Positions 29,042-37,832 are shown, counted from the first letter of the stretch. The stretch is 64,000 nt of DNA from an uncultured beta proteobacterium (GCA_903889565.1 CAISYC010000029.1:1-64000), one strand, 5' to 3'. Program-made: numbers and translations. Notes: generated from the letters alone by a model not told the origin.

Positions 29042-30953
29042 GCTGTACATCAACCCGGGCATCGAACTCAGAAATTCGCAGCGCGAAATCCACCAGTTCC
29101 GGTTGCGCCTTGCGGTCGCCTCCGGCTTTGTCATGTTCATGTTCTTCGTGCTGTTCCTGCGCTTTTTCTGGCTGCAGGTGATCCAGCATCAGCACTACAG
29201 CACGCTGGCCGAGGCCAACCGCATTTCGATCGCGCCGATCGTGCCCAACCGCGGCATCATCGTCGATCGCAACGGCGTGGTGCTGGCGCACAACTATTCG
29301 GCCTACACGCTTGAAATCACGCCGAGCAAGATCGAGGACATGGACGCGATGATCGACGCGCTGGCGACGGTGGTCGAGATCACGCCGCGCGACCGCCGCC
29401 GCTTCAAGAAGCTGCTCGAGGAAAGCAAGAGCTTCGAAAGCCTGCCGATTCGCAACCGGTTGTCGGACGACGAGATCGCGCGCTTCGCCGCCAACCGCTT
29501 CCGCTTTCCCGGCGTCGATATCAACGCGCGACTGTTCCGCCAGTATCCGCAGGGCGAGCTGTTTTCGCACGTGGTCGGCCACATCGGGCGGCTTAACCAG
29601 CGCGAGCTCGACCAGCTCGAGGAAGACGGCAACGACACCAATTACCGCGGCACCGAGTACATCGGCAAGGTCGGCCTTGAACAGAGCTACGAAAAGCACC
29701 TGCACGGGACCACCGGCGTCGAGGAAGTCGAGGTCGATGCCGGCGGCCGCGCGGTGCGCACGCTGTCGCGCACGCCGCCGGTGTCGGGCAACAACATCGT
29801 GCTCAATCTCGACGCGCAATTGCAGGAGACGGTGTATCGCGCGTTCGGCGATTTTCGCGGCGCGCTGGTTGCCATCGACCCCGCCACCGGCGGCGTGCTC
29901 GCATTCGTTTCCAAGCCCGGCTTCGATCCGAATCTGTTCGTCGACGGCATCGATCCGCAGAACTGGAAGGAACTCAACGAGTCGATCGACCGCCCGATGG
30001 TCAACCGCGCGCTTGCCGGCACCTATCCACCCGGCTCGACCTTCAAGCCGTACATGGCGCTCGCCGCGCTGACCTACGGCAAGCGGCGGCCCGAACAGGC
30101 GATCCACGATCCGGGCTTTTTCACCTTCGGCAACCACACCTTCCGCGACGATCTGGTCGGCGGTCACGGCATGGTCGACATGTACAAGTCGCTGGTGGTC
30201 TCCTGCGACACCTATTACTACATGCTCGGCAACGATCTCGGTATCGACAACATCGCGAACTTCATGCGCCAGTTCGGTTTCGGCAGCAGAACCGGGATCG
30301 ACCTCACGGGCGAGGCCACCGGCATCCTGCCGTCGCAGGAATGGAAGCGCCAGCGTTTTCGCACACCGGAGCAGCAGAAATGGTACGCGGGCGAAACCAT
30401 CAGCGTCGGCATCGGCCAGGGCTACAACGCCTACACACCGCTGCAAATGGCACAGGCGATTGCCACACTGGCCCACGACGGCGTGATGTTCCGGCCGCAC
30501 ATCGTCAATTACATCGAGGACATTGTCACGCGCAACCGCACCATGGTCGAGCCGCAGCCGCTGCGCACGATCGAGATCAAACCGGAGTACCTGAAGGTCG
30601 TCAAAGACGCGCTGATCGGCGTCAACAAGGAGGGAACCGGCGCGCGCGCCTTCGCCGGCGCCACTTATATCAGCGCGGGCAAGACCGGCACCGCTCAGGT
30701 GGTGGCAATCAAGCAGGGCGAAAAATATATCGCCAGCCGCGTTGCCGAGCGGCATCGCGACCACGCGCTGTTTGTCGCCTACGCACCTGCCGACGATCCG
30801 AAAATCGCCGTCGCCGTGCTGGTCGAAAACGCCGGTTTCGGCGCGGCGGCGGCGGCGCCGATCGCCCGCAAGGTGTTCGATTACTACCTGCTCGGCAAAC
30901 AGGCCACGCCGGTCAAAGCGGAAGATCTCGATGCCAATGCCACGCCTGATTAA
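29034..30953 (+). CDS. mrdA: Penicillin-binding protein 2
   Basis: Monofunctional transpeptidase of the elongasome, 639 residues. One N-terminal membrane anchor (about residues 26-48, VASGFVMFMFFVLFLRFFWL) precedes the dimerisation domain. The transpeptidase domain has active-site S335 in the SxxK motif PGSTFKPYMA, the SCD triplet (VVSCDTYYYMLG) and KTG in SAGKTGTAQVV. Start ATG 29034 (MSELYINPGIELRNSQREI) lies inside mreD; the upstream in-frame alternative at 28962 lacks PBP2 character. Target of beta-lactams such as mecillinam in relatives. Confidence 0.97.
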   Translation: MSELYINPGIELRNSQREIHQFRLRLAVASGFVMFMFFVLFLRFFWLQVIQHQHYSTLAEANRISIAPIVPNRGIIVDRNGVVLAHNYSAYTLEITPSKIEDMDAMIDALATVVEITPRDRRRFKKLLEESKSFESLPIRNRLSDDEIARFAANRFRFPGVDINARLFRQYPQGELFSHVVGHIGRLNQRELDQLEEDGNDTNYRGTEYIGKVGLEQSYEKHLHGTTGVEEVEVDAGGRAVRTLSRTPPVSGNNIVLNLDAQLQETVYRAFGDFRGALVAIDPATGGVLAFVSKPGFDPNLFVDGIDPQNWKELNESIDRPMVNRALAGTYPPGSTFKPYMALAALTYGKRRPEQAIHDPGFFTFGNHTFRDDLVGGHGMVDMYKSLVVSCDTYYYMLGNDLGIDNIANFMRQFGFGSRTGIDLTGEATGILPSQEWKRQRFRTPEQQKWYAGETISVGIGQGYNAYTPLQMAQAIATLAHDGVMFRPHIVNYIEDIVTRNRTMVEPQPLRTIEIKPEYLKVVKDALIGVNKEGTGARAFAGATYISAGKTGTAQVVAIKQGEKYIASRVAERHRDHALFVAYAPADDPKIAVAVLVENAGFGAAAAAPIARKVFDYYLLGKQATPVKAEDLDANATPD

Positions 30954-32040
30954 CCGCCTCGTCCACCTGCTGACGGCGCACGTCGACACGCAACTGCTGC
31001 TCGCCGTGCTGCTGCTGATGGGTGTGAGCCTGCTGGCGATTTTCAGCGGCTCGAACCAGAGCTTCGCGCGCGTCTCCAGCCAGCTCGTCAACATGCTGGT
31101 AGCACTGGGCGTGATGTACGCCTTCGCCTACGTGCCGCCGAATTACCTGCTGCGCATCGCGCTGCCGATTTATCTGCTCGGCGTGCTGCTGCTGGTATGC
31201 GTCGCGCTGTTCGGCGAAATCGTCAATGGCGCACGGCGCTGGCTGCATGTCGGCGTCACCCGCATCCAGCCCTCCGAAATCATGAAAATCGCGGTGCCGC
31301 TGATGCTGGCCTGGTACTTCGACCGCTATGAGGCGACGCTAAAGCTGAAAAATTACATCATCGCTGCGATCCTGCTCGTGATCCCGGTGGCGCTGATCGT
31401 GCGTCAGCCCGATCTCGGCACCGCGGTGCTGGTACTTGCCGGCGGCAGCTACGTGATGTTTCTCGCCGGCCTCAACTGGCGCATCATCGCCGGCCTCGCG
31501 GTCGCCGGCGGCGCCAGCCTGCCGTTTCTGTGGTCGGCGATGCACGACTATCAGCGCCAGCGCATCCTCACGCTGATCGATCCGACGCAGGATCCGCTGG
31601 GCACCGGCTACCACACGATCCAATCGACCATTGCGGTCGGCTCCGGCGGATTTTTCGGCAAGGGCTGGCTGCAGGGCACGCAGACCCATCTGGACTTCAT
31701 CCCGGAACGCACCACCGATTTTATTTTCGCGGTGTTCGCCGAGGAGTTCGGTCTGATCGGCAACCTGGTGCTGCTGTTCCTGTTCCTGCTGGTGATTGCG
31801 CGCGGCATGGTGATCACGGCCAACGCGCCGACGCTGTTCACGCGCCTCTTCGCCGGCGCCATTACGCTCACTTTTTTTACCTATGCCTTTGTCAACATGG
31901 GCATGGTCAGCGGCGTGCTGCCGGTGGTCGGCGTGCCGCTGCCGCTGGTAAGTTACGGCGGCACTTCGCTCGTTACCATCTGTCTTGGCATGGGCATACT
32001 GATGAGCATCCAGACGCACAAGAAACTGGTTCAATCGTAA
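30931..32040 (+). CDS. rodA: Rod shape-determining protein RodA (SEDS glycosyltransferase)
   Basis: SEDS-family peptidoglycan polymerase, 369 residues, partner of PBP2. About ten transmembrane helices. Characteristic segments are VNGARRWLHVGVTRIQPSEI, RQPDLGTAVLVLAGG, QGTQTHLDFIPERTTDFIFA (containing the essential Glu/Asp loop) and the terminal GVPLPLVSYGGTSLVTI. ATG 30931 follows GGAAG by six bases; ATG 30937 is also possible. The start lies inside the end of mrdA (23-base overlap), so the two are coupled. Confidence 0.96.
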   Translation: MPMPRLINRLVHLLTAHVDTQLLLAVLLLMGVSLLAIFSGSNQSFARVSSQLVNMLVALGVMYAFAYVPPNYLLRIALPIYLLGVLLLVCVALFGEIVNGARRWLHVGVTRIQPSEIMKIAVPLMLAWYFDRYEATLKLKNYIIAAILLVIPVALIVRQPDLGTAVLVLAGGSYVMFLAGLNWRIIAGLAVAGGASLPFLWSAMHDYQRQRILTLIDPTQDPLGTGYHTIQSTIAVGSGGFFGKGWLQGTQTHLDFIPERTTDFIFAVFAEEFGLIGNLVLLFLFLLVIARGMVITANAPTLFTRLFAGAITLTFFTYAFVNMGMVSGVLPVVGVPLPLVSYGGTSLVTICLGMGILMSIQTHKKLVQS

Positions 32041-32045
32041 AGCGC

Positions 32046-32127
32046 AAGGAGAGAGGCGTGAGGCGTAAAACAATCGAGACCATTGCGCGCAGGGTTTTTT
32101 CTCCTCACGCCTCACGCCTCACGCCTT
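32046..32127 (+). repeat. Heptanucleotide-repeat hairpin over the rlpA start
   Basis: GAGGCGTGAGGCGT (32053-32066) is perfectly complementary to ACGCCTCACGCCTC (32107-32120). AAGG (32046-32049) pairs with CCTT (32124-32127) across a 3x3 loop. The 3' arm is an array of the heptamer GCCTCAC. The stem covers the AAGGAG ribosome site and the GTG start codon, and the right arm is translated as PHASRLT within the rlpA signal peptide. Confidence 0.75.
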
Positions 32128-33101
32128 GCGGCATTGCCGCCGTGCTCATCGCGGCAATACTCAGCGGCTGCGGCAGTATGGGCACGCGCGAATCGGCGCC
32201 GGTCGCGCGCGTGCCTGATGGCGAACCCGCCGCAGTCAAACCGGCGCCGCCGCGCACGGGCGGCGGCTATTACCTGAACGACGGGCCCGGCGACAATCCG
32301 CCGGCCAATATCGAGCAGATTCCGGATGCGGTGCCGCGACTCGAGCCCTTGCGCGCCGCGACCATGCGCCCGTACACGGTGATGGGACAGACCTACACGC
32401 CGATGACGCGGCTCGCGCCATACAAACAACGCGGCATCGCAAGCTGGTACGGCCGGCGTTACCACGATCAAAAAACCTCATCGGGCGAAATCTACGACAT
32501 GTACGGCATGAGCGCCGCGCACACCACGCTGCCGATCCCGAGCTATGCGCGGGTCACCAACCTCGCCAACAAAAAATCGGTGGTCGTGCGCATCAACGAT
32601 CGCGGGCCGTTTCACTCCGACCGCCTGATCGATCTTTCGTACACCGCGGCCTACAAACTCGGCGTGCTGGGCGGCGGCAGCGCGCTGGTCGAAGTCGAAA
32701 CGATCATTCCCGACGGCACCACACCGTCAAGCGCCAACATTGCCGCCGCCCCTGCCGTCATTGAAACTCCTGTCGTATCGCCGCCACCGCCCGAACCGGT
32801 GGTGACCAATGCGCTGGCAAAAAACGAAACCCCGGCCCCGACGCCGGTGGTGGCGGTGACGAGCGATGCCAAGGGCGTGTTTCTGCAGCTCGCGGCCTTC
32901 GGCTCGCAGGACAACGCCGACAATTATCTGGCGCGCCTGCGCGCGCAGGTCGAGTGGCTGGCGCCGTCGCTGCACGTCTATGCCAAAGACAATCTGTTCC
33001 GCGTGCATGCCGGGCCCTACGCCAGCCAGGCCGAAGCGCGCGCCGCCGCCGAAAAATTGAACCAGACGCTGGGCATCAAGGCGGTCGTGTTGTCGCGCTG
33101 A
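32058..33101 (+). CDS. rlpA: Septal ring lytic transglycosylase RlpA
   Basis: Outer-membrane lipoprotein, 347 residues, that cleaves peptide-free glycan strands in relatives. The signal is IAAVLIAAILSGC with the lipid-modified Cys. A double-psi beta-barrel domain follows (GIASWYGRRYHDQKTSSGE, then VRINDRGPFHSDRLIDLSY), then a Pro/Ala linker and a C-terminal SPOR domain (GVFLQLAAFGSQDNADNYLA) that targets denuded septal glycan. GTG 32058 with AAGGAG is the best start. The n-region of the signal is unusually long because it includes repeat-encoded residues. Last gene of the mre operon. Confidence 0.92.
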   Translation: MRRKTIETIARRVFSPHASRLTPCGIAAVLIAAILSGCGSMGTRESAPVARVPDGEPAAVKPAPPRTGGGYYLNDGPGDNPPANIEQIPDAVPRLEPLRAATMRPYTVMGQTYTPMTRLAPYKQRGIASWYGRRYHDQKTSSGEIYDMYGMSAAHTTLPIPSYARVTNLANKKSVVVRINDRGPFHSDRLIDLSYTAAYKLGVLGGGSALVEVETIIPDGTTPSSANIAAAPAVIETPVVSPPPPEPVVTNALAKNETPAPTPVVAVTSDAKGVFLQLAAFGSQDNADNYLARLRAQVEWLAPSLHVYAKDNLFRVHAGPYASQAEARAAAEKLNQTLGIKAVVLSR

Positions 33102-33134
33102 CCGGCGCGATATCGATCCGGCGCCCGAAGAAAC

Positions 33135-33647
33135 TTAGCGCGCGAACTCGAGCAACAACGGGGTCACCGTTTTTTCCAGCAAGGGCAGGTCGATGCCGGC
33201 CTCGCCATACCATCCGTCTTTGCGCACGATACCCTGGCGGTCGATCACGAAAGTCAGCGGAATGCGCCAGATGCGGCCGTAACCCTTGAGACTGGCGTCA
33301 CGCATAAGCGCCGCCGGAAACGAGAATGCGCGCATGACCTCGCGCACCTTCGCCTCATCTTTCGGATCGTCCATGCTGACGGCAATGATCTGCAGGCCCT
33401 CCGCGCGATGCTTCTGGTAATACGCCTCGATCGCCGGCATTTCCGCGCGGCAGGGTTCGCACCAGGTCGCCCAGAAATTCAGAATGACCACCTCGCCGGC
33501 GTGTTCGCGCAATGCAAACCGCGTACCGTCGAGCAGCCTTGCCTCGGCCGGTGGCGCGGCCTTGCCGACATCGATGGCGGCGGCAACCGTCACGCCGCCC
33601 AGCCACAGCACAACGCCCGCCAGCAGCGCGATGGTTGAAAATTTCAT
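33135..33647 (-). CDS. TlpA-like thioredoxin family protein
   Basis: Periplasmic thiol-disulfide protein of 170 residues. The N-terminal signal or anchor is MKFSTIALLAGVVLWLGGVT. The thioredoxin fold has active-site C63-E-P-C66 in NFWATWCEPCRAEMP, followed by the cis-Pro region RIPLTFVIDRQG. It probably acts as a reductant for an exported partner, perhaps the Cys-containing protein encoded next to it or a copper chaperone; that is inference. ATG 33647 was chosen because earlier in-frame starts add a basic extension without signal character. Confidence 0.9.
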   Translation of the reverse strand: MKFSTIALLAGVVLWLGGVTVAAAIDVGKAAPPAEARLLDGTRFALREHAGEVVILNFWATWCEPCRAEMPAIEAYYQKHRAEGLQIIAVSMDDPKDEAKVREVMRAFSFPAALMRDASLKGYGRIWRIPLTFVIDRQGIVRKDGWYGEAGIDLPLLEKTVTPLLLEFAR

Positions 33648-33707
33648 GGCGTGCCAACATGCTTTCATTTCACGCCATCCCGCGATTTTTGAAATAAACC
33701 GCCGCAA

Positions 33708-33739
33708 CGGGCTTCGCACAACCCAAATGACGAAGCCCG
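33708..33739 (-). terminator. Hairpin downstream of the beta-barrel gene
   Basis: CGGGCTTCG (33708-33716) and CGAAGCCCG (33731-33739) form a 9-bp perfect stem with a 14-base loop, 28 bases after the stop of the minus-strand gene. There is no clear T tract on the minus strand, so termination may be weak or the hairpin may protect RNA. Confidence 0.45.
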
Positions 33740-33766
33740 CCGGCCGTGACCGCATCGTCATGCGCG

Positions 33767-34783
33767 TTAAAACGCGAATCGCGCCCCGACGGAAAACACA
33801 TATTTCGGCGCCAGCTGTATGCCGTTCACATTCTCATAGATCGGCAACTGCAGATTTGCATAGGCGGAAACCTTGTCGGTCAGCGGGACGATTGCGCCTG
33901 GCGTCAGGTAGACCAGCTTGCCGCCTGTGGCATAGGTATCGGCGGCAAGGCCCGAATCCGCTTTCGCGTAGCGGGCGTTGAGCTGGAGGGTGGGGATAAT
34001 TGATTCGAGACCCTGATAACGCAGACCAAGGCTCAGGTTCAGACTGTTGCCCGGCTTGTAGGAACCGGCGGCCATGGTCGAGCTGTTCAGCGCGGTCTGG
34101 ATGCTGCCCTGCGTAAAGTATTCCCAGTCAGCGGAAAGATTATCGAAGTAATAAGCGCCTGCGATCAGGTCGGTGGTGCCGGTGCCAAGCTGCAGACCGG
34201 GATCGACGGCCTGAAAATTGCCGCCATTCGAGAACTGGCTTTTCTGCCCGGTCGGCAACTTGATGCCCAACTGGACGCCGAAGTTTTTCTGCTCCGAAAA
34301 TCCGAAAAAACGGCCGAGCAATCGGACGTCGCCCAGTCCGGACGCCGAAGAAACATAGGCGCCGTTGGTGGCGTTGAAGGTATAGCCGTCGCTGCCCGCG
34401 CCGAGCGTGCCGTGCGCGCGGTCAATGTAAGGCACGATTACGCTGAGCCCCCAGCTGTTGCCGTTGTTGTAATCGACGGTGGCGGTGAGGTAATTGTTGC
34501 GCGTGTATTGCTCGACTTCCGCCGCGGCATTGGTCTGTGTATTGACGGCAGCCGCTGCGGCAGCCGGCGAAATGCTGCCGGTGCCGGATCTCAACTGATT
34601 CTGATTGAGATAGTCGTAGCGCAAGTCCAGACTCCAGCCTGCCGTCGATGAAAGTCCCTGCGCGCTCCAATCCGAATTCAGGCTGCAGCCGCAGCTTGCG
34701 CAGGCGAGCGCCGCGCCGGTTGGAATCACTGCGAGCATGGGTAAGGCGATGGCCGAAGCCAACAATTGATTGTATCGTTTCAT
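33767..34783 (-). CDS. Putative outer-membrane beta-barrel protein with N-terminal CASCGC motif
   Basis: A 338-residue exported protein: signal peptide MKRYNQLLASAIALPMLAVI..., then immediately CASCGCSLNSDW near the mature N terminus, then repeated amphipathic beta strands (WSLDLRYDYLNQNQ, NYLTATVDYNNGN, LGIKLPTGQKSQF) and a terminal phenylalanine (FSVGARFAF), the signature of Bam-assembled barrels. The Cys cluster could bind metal or be kept reduced by the neighbouring TlpA-like protein. The context (DUF2946, ExbBD-TonB, PCuAC, NikR) suggests a metal-related outer-membrane role. No named function is recognised. Confidence 0.78.
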   Translation of the reverse strand: MKRYNQLLASAIALPMLAVIPTGAALACASCGCSLNSDWSAQGLSSTAGWSLDLRYDYLNQNQLRSGTGSISPAAAAAAVNTQTNAAAEVEQYTRNNYLTATVDYNNGNSWGLSVIVPYIDRAHGTLGAGSDGYTFNATNGAYVSSASGLGDVRLLGRFFGFSEQKNFGVQLGIKLPTGQKSQFSNGGNFQAVDPGLQLGTGTTDLIAGAYYFDNLSADWEYFTQGSIQTALNSSTMAAGSYKPGNSLNLSLGLRYQGLESIIPTLQLNARYAKADSGLAADTYATGGKLVYLTPGAIVPLTDKVSAYANLQLPIYENVNGIQLAPKYVFSVGARFAF

Positions 34784-34889
34784 TTGAATTCCCTGTTTAA
34801 GCCGACCAAGCGAACGCCGTCGCGCGGGTTCGGCTTGTCACATGACGATGAAGGCGCGGCCGGTTCGCCGCCGCCTCCGCCAATTCAAT

Positions 34890-35255
34890 TCAGCCCGCTG
34901 CGGGCGGACCGCGCGGGCGCGCGGCGAATTGAAAGACTGCCGTCGTGTAGAACGTCGTCTCAGAGAATTGCTGAAAAGCCGGCGGCGCCACAACCAGCGG
35001 CGTCCGCAGCGCCGGCGCCAGCACCGGTGTGTAATCGCCGGCCCCAGTGCAATACGGGCAATGCACCAGCGTGCCATTGCCGGCAGGCTGAACCGGCGCA
35101 CCGGCCGCACCATCGGCAACGGTATGCATGCCGCTCGCCGAACAGATTGTCATCGGCATAGACTGCGGCGGCGCGGCACCATTGGCGACCAGCGGCCACA
35201 GCGCATTGAGCGCGATGCCCGCCATTGCCAACCACGCTGCTAGATTGCGACGCAT
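34890..35255 (-). CDS. DUF2946-type small exported protein (copy 1)
   Basis: A 121-residue protein with a signal peptide (AAWLAMAGIALNALWPLVAN), the segment MTICSASGMHTV, a CPYC pair (HCPYCTGAGDY) and a C-terminal ARPRGPPAAG. This layout (TICSASG, HCPxC, RGPP tail) matches the DUF2946 family as I know it, often found in metal, mainly copper, gene clusters. It is probably periplasmic or membrane-tethered; no biochemical role is established. It is 110 bases upstream of exbD and 106 bases from the beta-barrel gene, all on the minus strand. Confidence 0.78.
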   Translation of the reverse strand: MRRNLAAWLAMAGIALNALWPLVANGAAPPQSMPMTICSASGMHTVADGAAGAPVQPAGNGTLVHCPYCTGAGDYTPVLAPALRTPLVVAPPAFQQFSETTFYTTAVFQFAARPRGPPAAG

Positions 35256-35365
35256 GCCTGTTCCGGAACGGTTAAAGACGCGCCACTATAACAAAATCCA
35301 CGGGCCGCCGATGCCACCGAATTCATGCGCTGCTGCTTGCACGCCAGCGTGCCGGTTCGGCCTCA

Positions 35366-35785
35366 TCACGATCCTGACGGATCGCTGACAAAGCCGATGC
35401 GAGTGAGGCCGTTCTTCGCCGCCAGCGCCATTACCCTGGCAACATTCTCGTACGGCGTGAGGCGATCGGCGCGGATATGCAGTTCGGGTTGCGGCTGCTT
35501 TTTCGATTCCACGGCAAACCGGGCGCCGATCGCTTCGAGCGGCACGCTGGCGCCGTTCCAGTAGAGCGAGCCGTCGGCGCGGATGCCGAATTCGATATGG
35601 TCGGGGCGCGTGATGTTGGGCGCGCTGCTCGCCTTCGGCAGATCGATCTTCACCGCATGTGTCAGCAGCGGCGCGGTGATGATGAAAATCACCAGCAGCA
35701 CCAGCATCACGTCGACCAGCGGCACGACATTGATTTCGGCTTCCGGATCCTGATGCCGATGCAAATCGAATTTATGTGCGGCCAT
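35366..35785 (-). CDS. exbD: Biopolymer transport protein ExbD/TolR
   Basis: Inner-membrane motor component, 139 residues. A cytoplasmic N terminus (DPEAEINVVPL) leads into one helix carrying the essential proton-path aspartate D25 (VPLVDVMLVLLVIFIITAPL), followed by a periplasmic domain ending LTRIGFVSDPSG. It works with ExbB and TonB to energise outer-membrane receptors. It lies 11 bases after exbB in a tonB-exbB-exbD operon. TolR is excluded by the adjacent TonB and the absence of tolA/tolB. Confidence 0.93.
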   Translation of the reverse strand: MAAHKFDLHRHQDPEAEINVVPLVDVMLVLLVIFIITAPLLTHAVKIDLPKASSAPNITRPDHIEFGIRADGSLYWNGASVPLEAIGARFAVESKKQPQPELHIRADRLTPYENVARVMALAAKNGLTRIGFVSDPSGS

Positions 35786-35796
35786 CGCCGATGCCC

Positions 35797-36510
35797 CTAG
35801 TTTGCCGCATTGACGCGCCGCGCCGCGCTGTTGGTCTTTTCGCCCACCGTAATCACCGCGTACAAATCGTGCGCAAACGCCTCCATGCGCGCCAGCCAGT
35901 TGCGATTGCGGCGGCTGAACGCGCTGAGCGCCAGCACCGCAGGGATCGCAACAGCAAGACCGAGTGCCGTCATGATCAGGGCTTCACCGACCGGCCCCGA
36001 AACCTTGTCGAGCGTGCCCTGACCGGACAGCCCGATGTTGATCAGCGCGTGATAAATGCCCCACACCGTTCCGAACAGGCCGATGTATGGCGAGGCCGAA
36101 CCAGCCGAGGCCAGAACGGAAAGCCCGCGACCGCTGCGCGCCGCCTCCAGATCGATGTGGTTTTGCAGCACGCGCGTGAGAAATTCGCCAACACCGCCGG
36201 CAGCCGCGAATTTCTGCTGGCCCGGTTGTTCGGCGCCGCGCGTTGCCGCCAGCGCCTCTTCGGCCATCGCGGCAAAGGCATTGTCCGCGGGTTGCGCCGC
36301 GACGACGGCGCGCACCTCCGGCAAGGTATTGGCGCGGAAAAAGCGCTCGAGAAACGCCTCAGCGCGGCGGCCGGCCTGCAGATTCGCCAGCAGTTTGGTC
36401 ACGATCTGATACCAGCTCGCGACGGACAGCAAAAGCAGCAGCGCCAGCACGCCATGCGCAAGCGCATCCGACTGCCCGATGAAATGCGCGAATCCCAGAC
36501 CCTCTTCCAT
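35797..36510 (-). CDS. exbB: Biopolymer transport protein ExbB (MotA/TolQ/ExbB family)
   Basis: Proton-channel subunit of 237 residues with three helices: residues about 12-35 (AHGVLALLLLLSVASWYQIV), then in the C-terminal half YIGLFGTVWGIYHALINIGL and GEALIMTALGLAVAIPAVLA. These are the conserved TolQ/ExbB signature segments. ATG 36510 (MEEGLGFAHFIGQSDA) was chosen; a longer in-frame start would run into tonB. One base separates it from the tonB stop. Confidence 0.93.
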   Translation of the reverse strand: MEEGLGFAHFIGQSDALAHGVLALLLLLSVASWYQIVTKLLANLQAGRRAEAFLERFFRANTLPEVRAVVAAQPADNAFAAMAEEALAATRGAEQPGQQKFAAAGGVGEFLTRVLQNHIDLEAARSGRGLSVLASAGSASPYIGLFGTVWGIYHALINIGLSGQGTLDKVSGPVGEALIMTALGLAVAIPAVLALSAFSRRNRNWLARMEAFAHDLYAVITVGEKTNSAARRVNAAN

Positions 36511-36511
36511 A

Positions 36512-37156
36512 TCAACGCCCTTCCAATACGAAATTAAACGGTTGCAACGCCACCGCGCGAACCGGCACGCCGCCGCGCATGGCCGGATTGCAACGCCACT
36601 GCCGCACTGCCGACAACGCCGCCTCGTCGAGACGCGACGAGCCGGAACCGGTGGCGACACCGGCCTGCACGACGCCGCCATGTTCGTCGAGTTCGACGCG
36701 CAACACCACACGACCCTGTTCGCCGCTGCGGCGCGAATAAGGCGGATAGGCCGGGGCCGCACGATTGGGACAGGTCACCGACAATTCTTCGGTCAGCGTC
36801 AGCGGCCCGGCGGGTCGAACGGGCGGCGCCGGCGCCACGGCGACCGGTGGCGGCTCCTTCGGCGGCGCCGGGGCAATCGGCTCGGCCGGAGAAATAATCG
36901 GCGCTTCGGCCACCAGCTGCTGCGGTCGCAGCGGCTCGGGCGGTCGGGGCTTTTCCAGCTTCACCGGCCTGGGCGGCTCTGCTTTGGGCGGCGCCTGCGG
37001 CGGCGGATTGATGAAGTTGACGAACACAGTAAGCGCATCGGCCGGTATAGGCAGGATGCGATAACTCCACAACGCATAGAGCGCCGCCAGGTGAATAGCG
37101 ATGACGAAACTGAGGCCGGCAAGGCGGTCCGGTGAAAAGCGGCGCATCACGATCAT
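36512..37156 (-). CDS. tonB: TonB energy transducer
   Basis: A 214-residue protein: a short cytoplasmic N terminus, one membrane helix (LAGLSFVIAIHLAALYALW), a long Pro-rich periplasmic spacer (about 50-125, with PPPQAPPKAEPPRPVKLEKP and more) and the C-terminal TonB domain (CPNRAAPAYPPYSRRSGEQG, then VRQWRCNPAMRGGVPV). ATG 37156 or 37147 (MRRFSPDR) may be used. First gene of tonB-exbB-exbD. It probably powers the TonB-dependent receptor encoded about 2 kb away. Confidence 0.94.
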   Translation of the reverse strand: MIVMRRFSPDRLAGLSFVIAIHLAALYALWSYRILPIPADALTVFVNFINPPPQAPPKAEPPRPVKLEKPRPPEPLRPQQLVAEAPIISPAEPIAPAPPKEPPPVAVAPAPPVRPAGPLTLTEELSVTCPNRAAPAYPPYSRRSGEQGRVVLRVELDEHGGVVQAGVATGSGSSRLDEAALSAVRQWRCNPAMRGGVPVRAVALQPFNFVLEGR

Positions 37157-37349
37157 CGCCGCTTCACGGCCGCGCGCGCGATTTCACGACACGGTCCATC
37201 ACTACCATCGACCGTCTGTGCCGTCCGTCGCTTACGGTGGACGACCGCACATAACCGACTGCCCGATAGAACCCGGGAAAGTCGTGCAGCCGGAATGTGG
37301 CGTGGAACATAACAATGAACGGTGAAGACTGCTTGGCCTGTGTTCCGCA

Positions 37350-37832
37350 TTAATGATGCATCATGTCCATGCCGCCCTTGTCCATGCTACCCATGCCGCC
37401 TTTTTCATTGAGGGCGCGCGCGGTGGCCTTGACCTCGACAGTCTCGCGCTTCTTGTCCTTGCCTTCGAACACGAGCGTCAGCGGCACGCTGTCGCCGGCC
37501 TTGACCTGGCCTTTGAGGTCAACCAGCATGACGTGATAGCCGCCGGGTTTCAGTTCGACCGTCTTGCCGGCCGGCAGATCGACGCCTGCCAGCGCGCGCA
37601 TTTTCATCACGCCGCCGTCCATCGACATTTCATGCAGTTCAACCGTCTTGGCGACGGTTGAGCGCACCTCGACCAGCCGCGTTCCCTCGGGGGAGGTTAA
37701 CTGCATGAACGCGCCGGTGCTCTTCTGTTCGGCGACGGTGGCGCGCACCCACGGGTCCTTGACGGCGACCTGCGCCAGCGCGATTGCGGGCAAGGCGAAG
37801 CACAATGAAATTGCAATGATCGATCGTTTCAT
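37350..37832 (-). CDS. Copper chaperone PCu(A)C
   Basis: Periplasmic copper chaperone of 160 residues with signal peptide (...PAIALAQ). The Cu(I) motif H-X10-M-X21-H-X-M is exact: H67 (ELHEMSMDG), M78, H100 and M102 (YHVML). The tail GGMGSMDKGGMDMMHH is an additional Met/His-rich metal-binding stretch. In relatives it delivers copper to cytochrome oxidase. A 193-base gap, without an obvious operator, separates it from tonB. Confidence 0.95.
   Translation of the reverse strand: MKRSIIAISLCFALPAIALAQVAVKDPWVRATVAEQKSTGAFMQLTSPEGTRLVEVRSTVAKTVELHEMSMDGGVMKMRALAGVDLPAGKTVELKPGGYHVMLVDLKGQVKAGDSVPLTLVFEGKDKKRETVEVKATARALNEKGGMGSMDKGGMDMMHH

Noticed and set aside
28947-31094. Very long antisense open frame (about 715 codons) opposite mrdA
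   Set aside because: High-GC codon bias in the real gene leaves the opposite strand free of stops. The frame has His/Arg/Ala/Asp-rich composition without domains, and the plus-strand PBP2 has all catalytic motifs.
35366-36510. TolQ/TolR (Tol-Pal) identity for the two proton-motor genes
   Set aside because: They follow a TonB gene with a typical Pro-rich spacer and C-terminal domain, and no tolA, tolB or pal is present.
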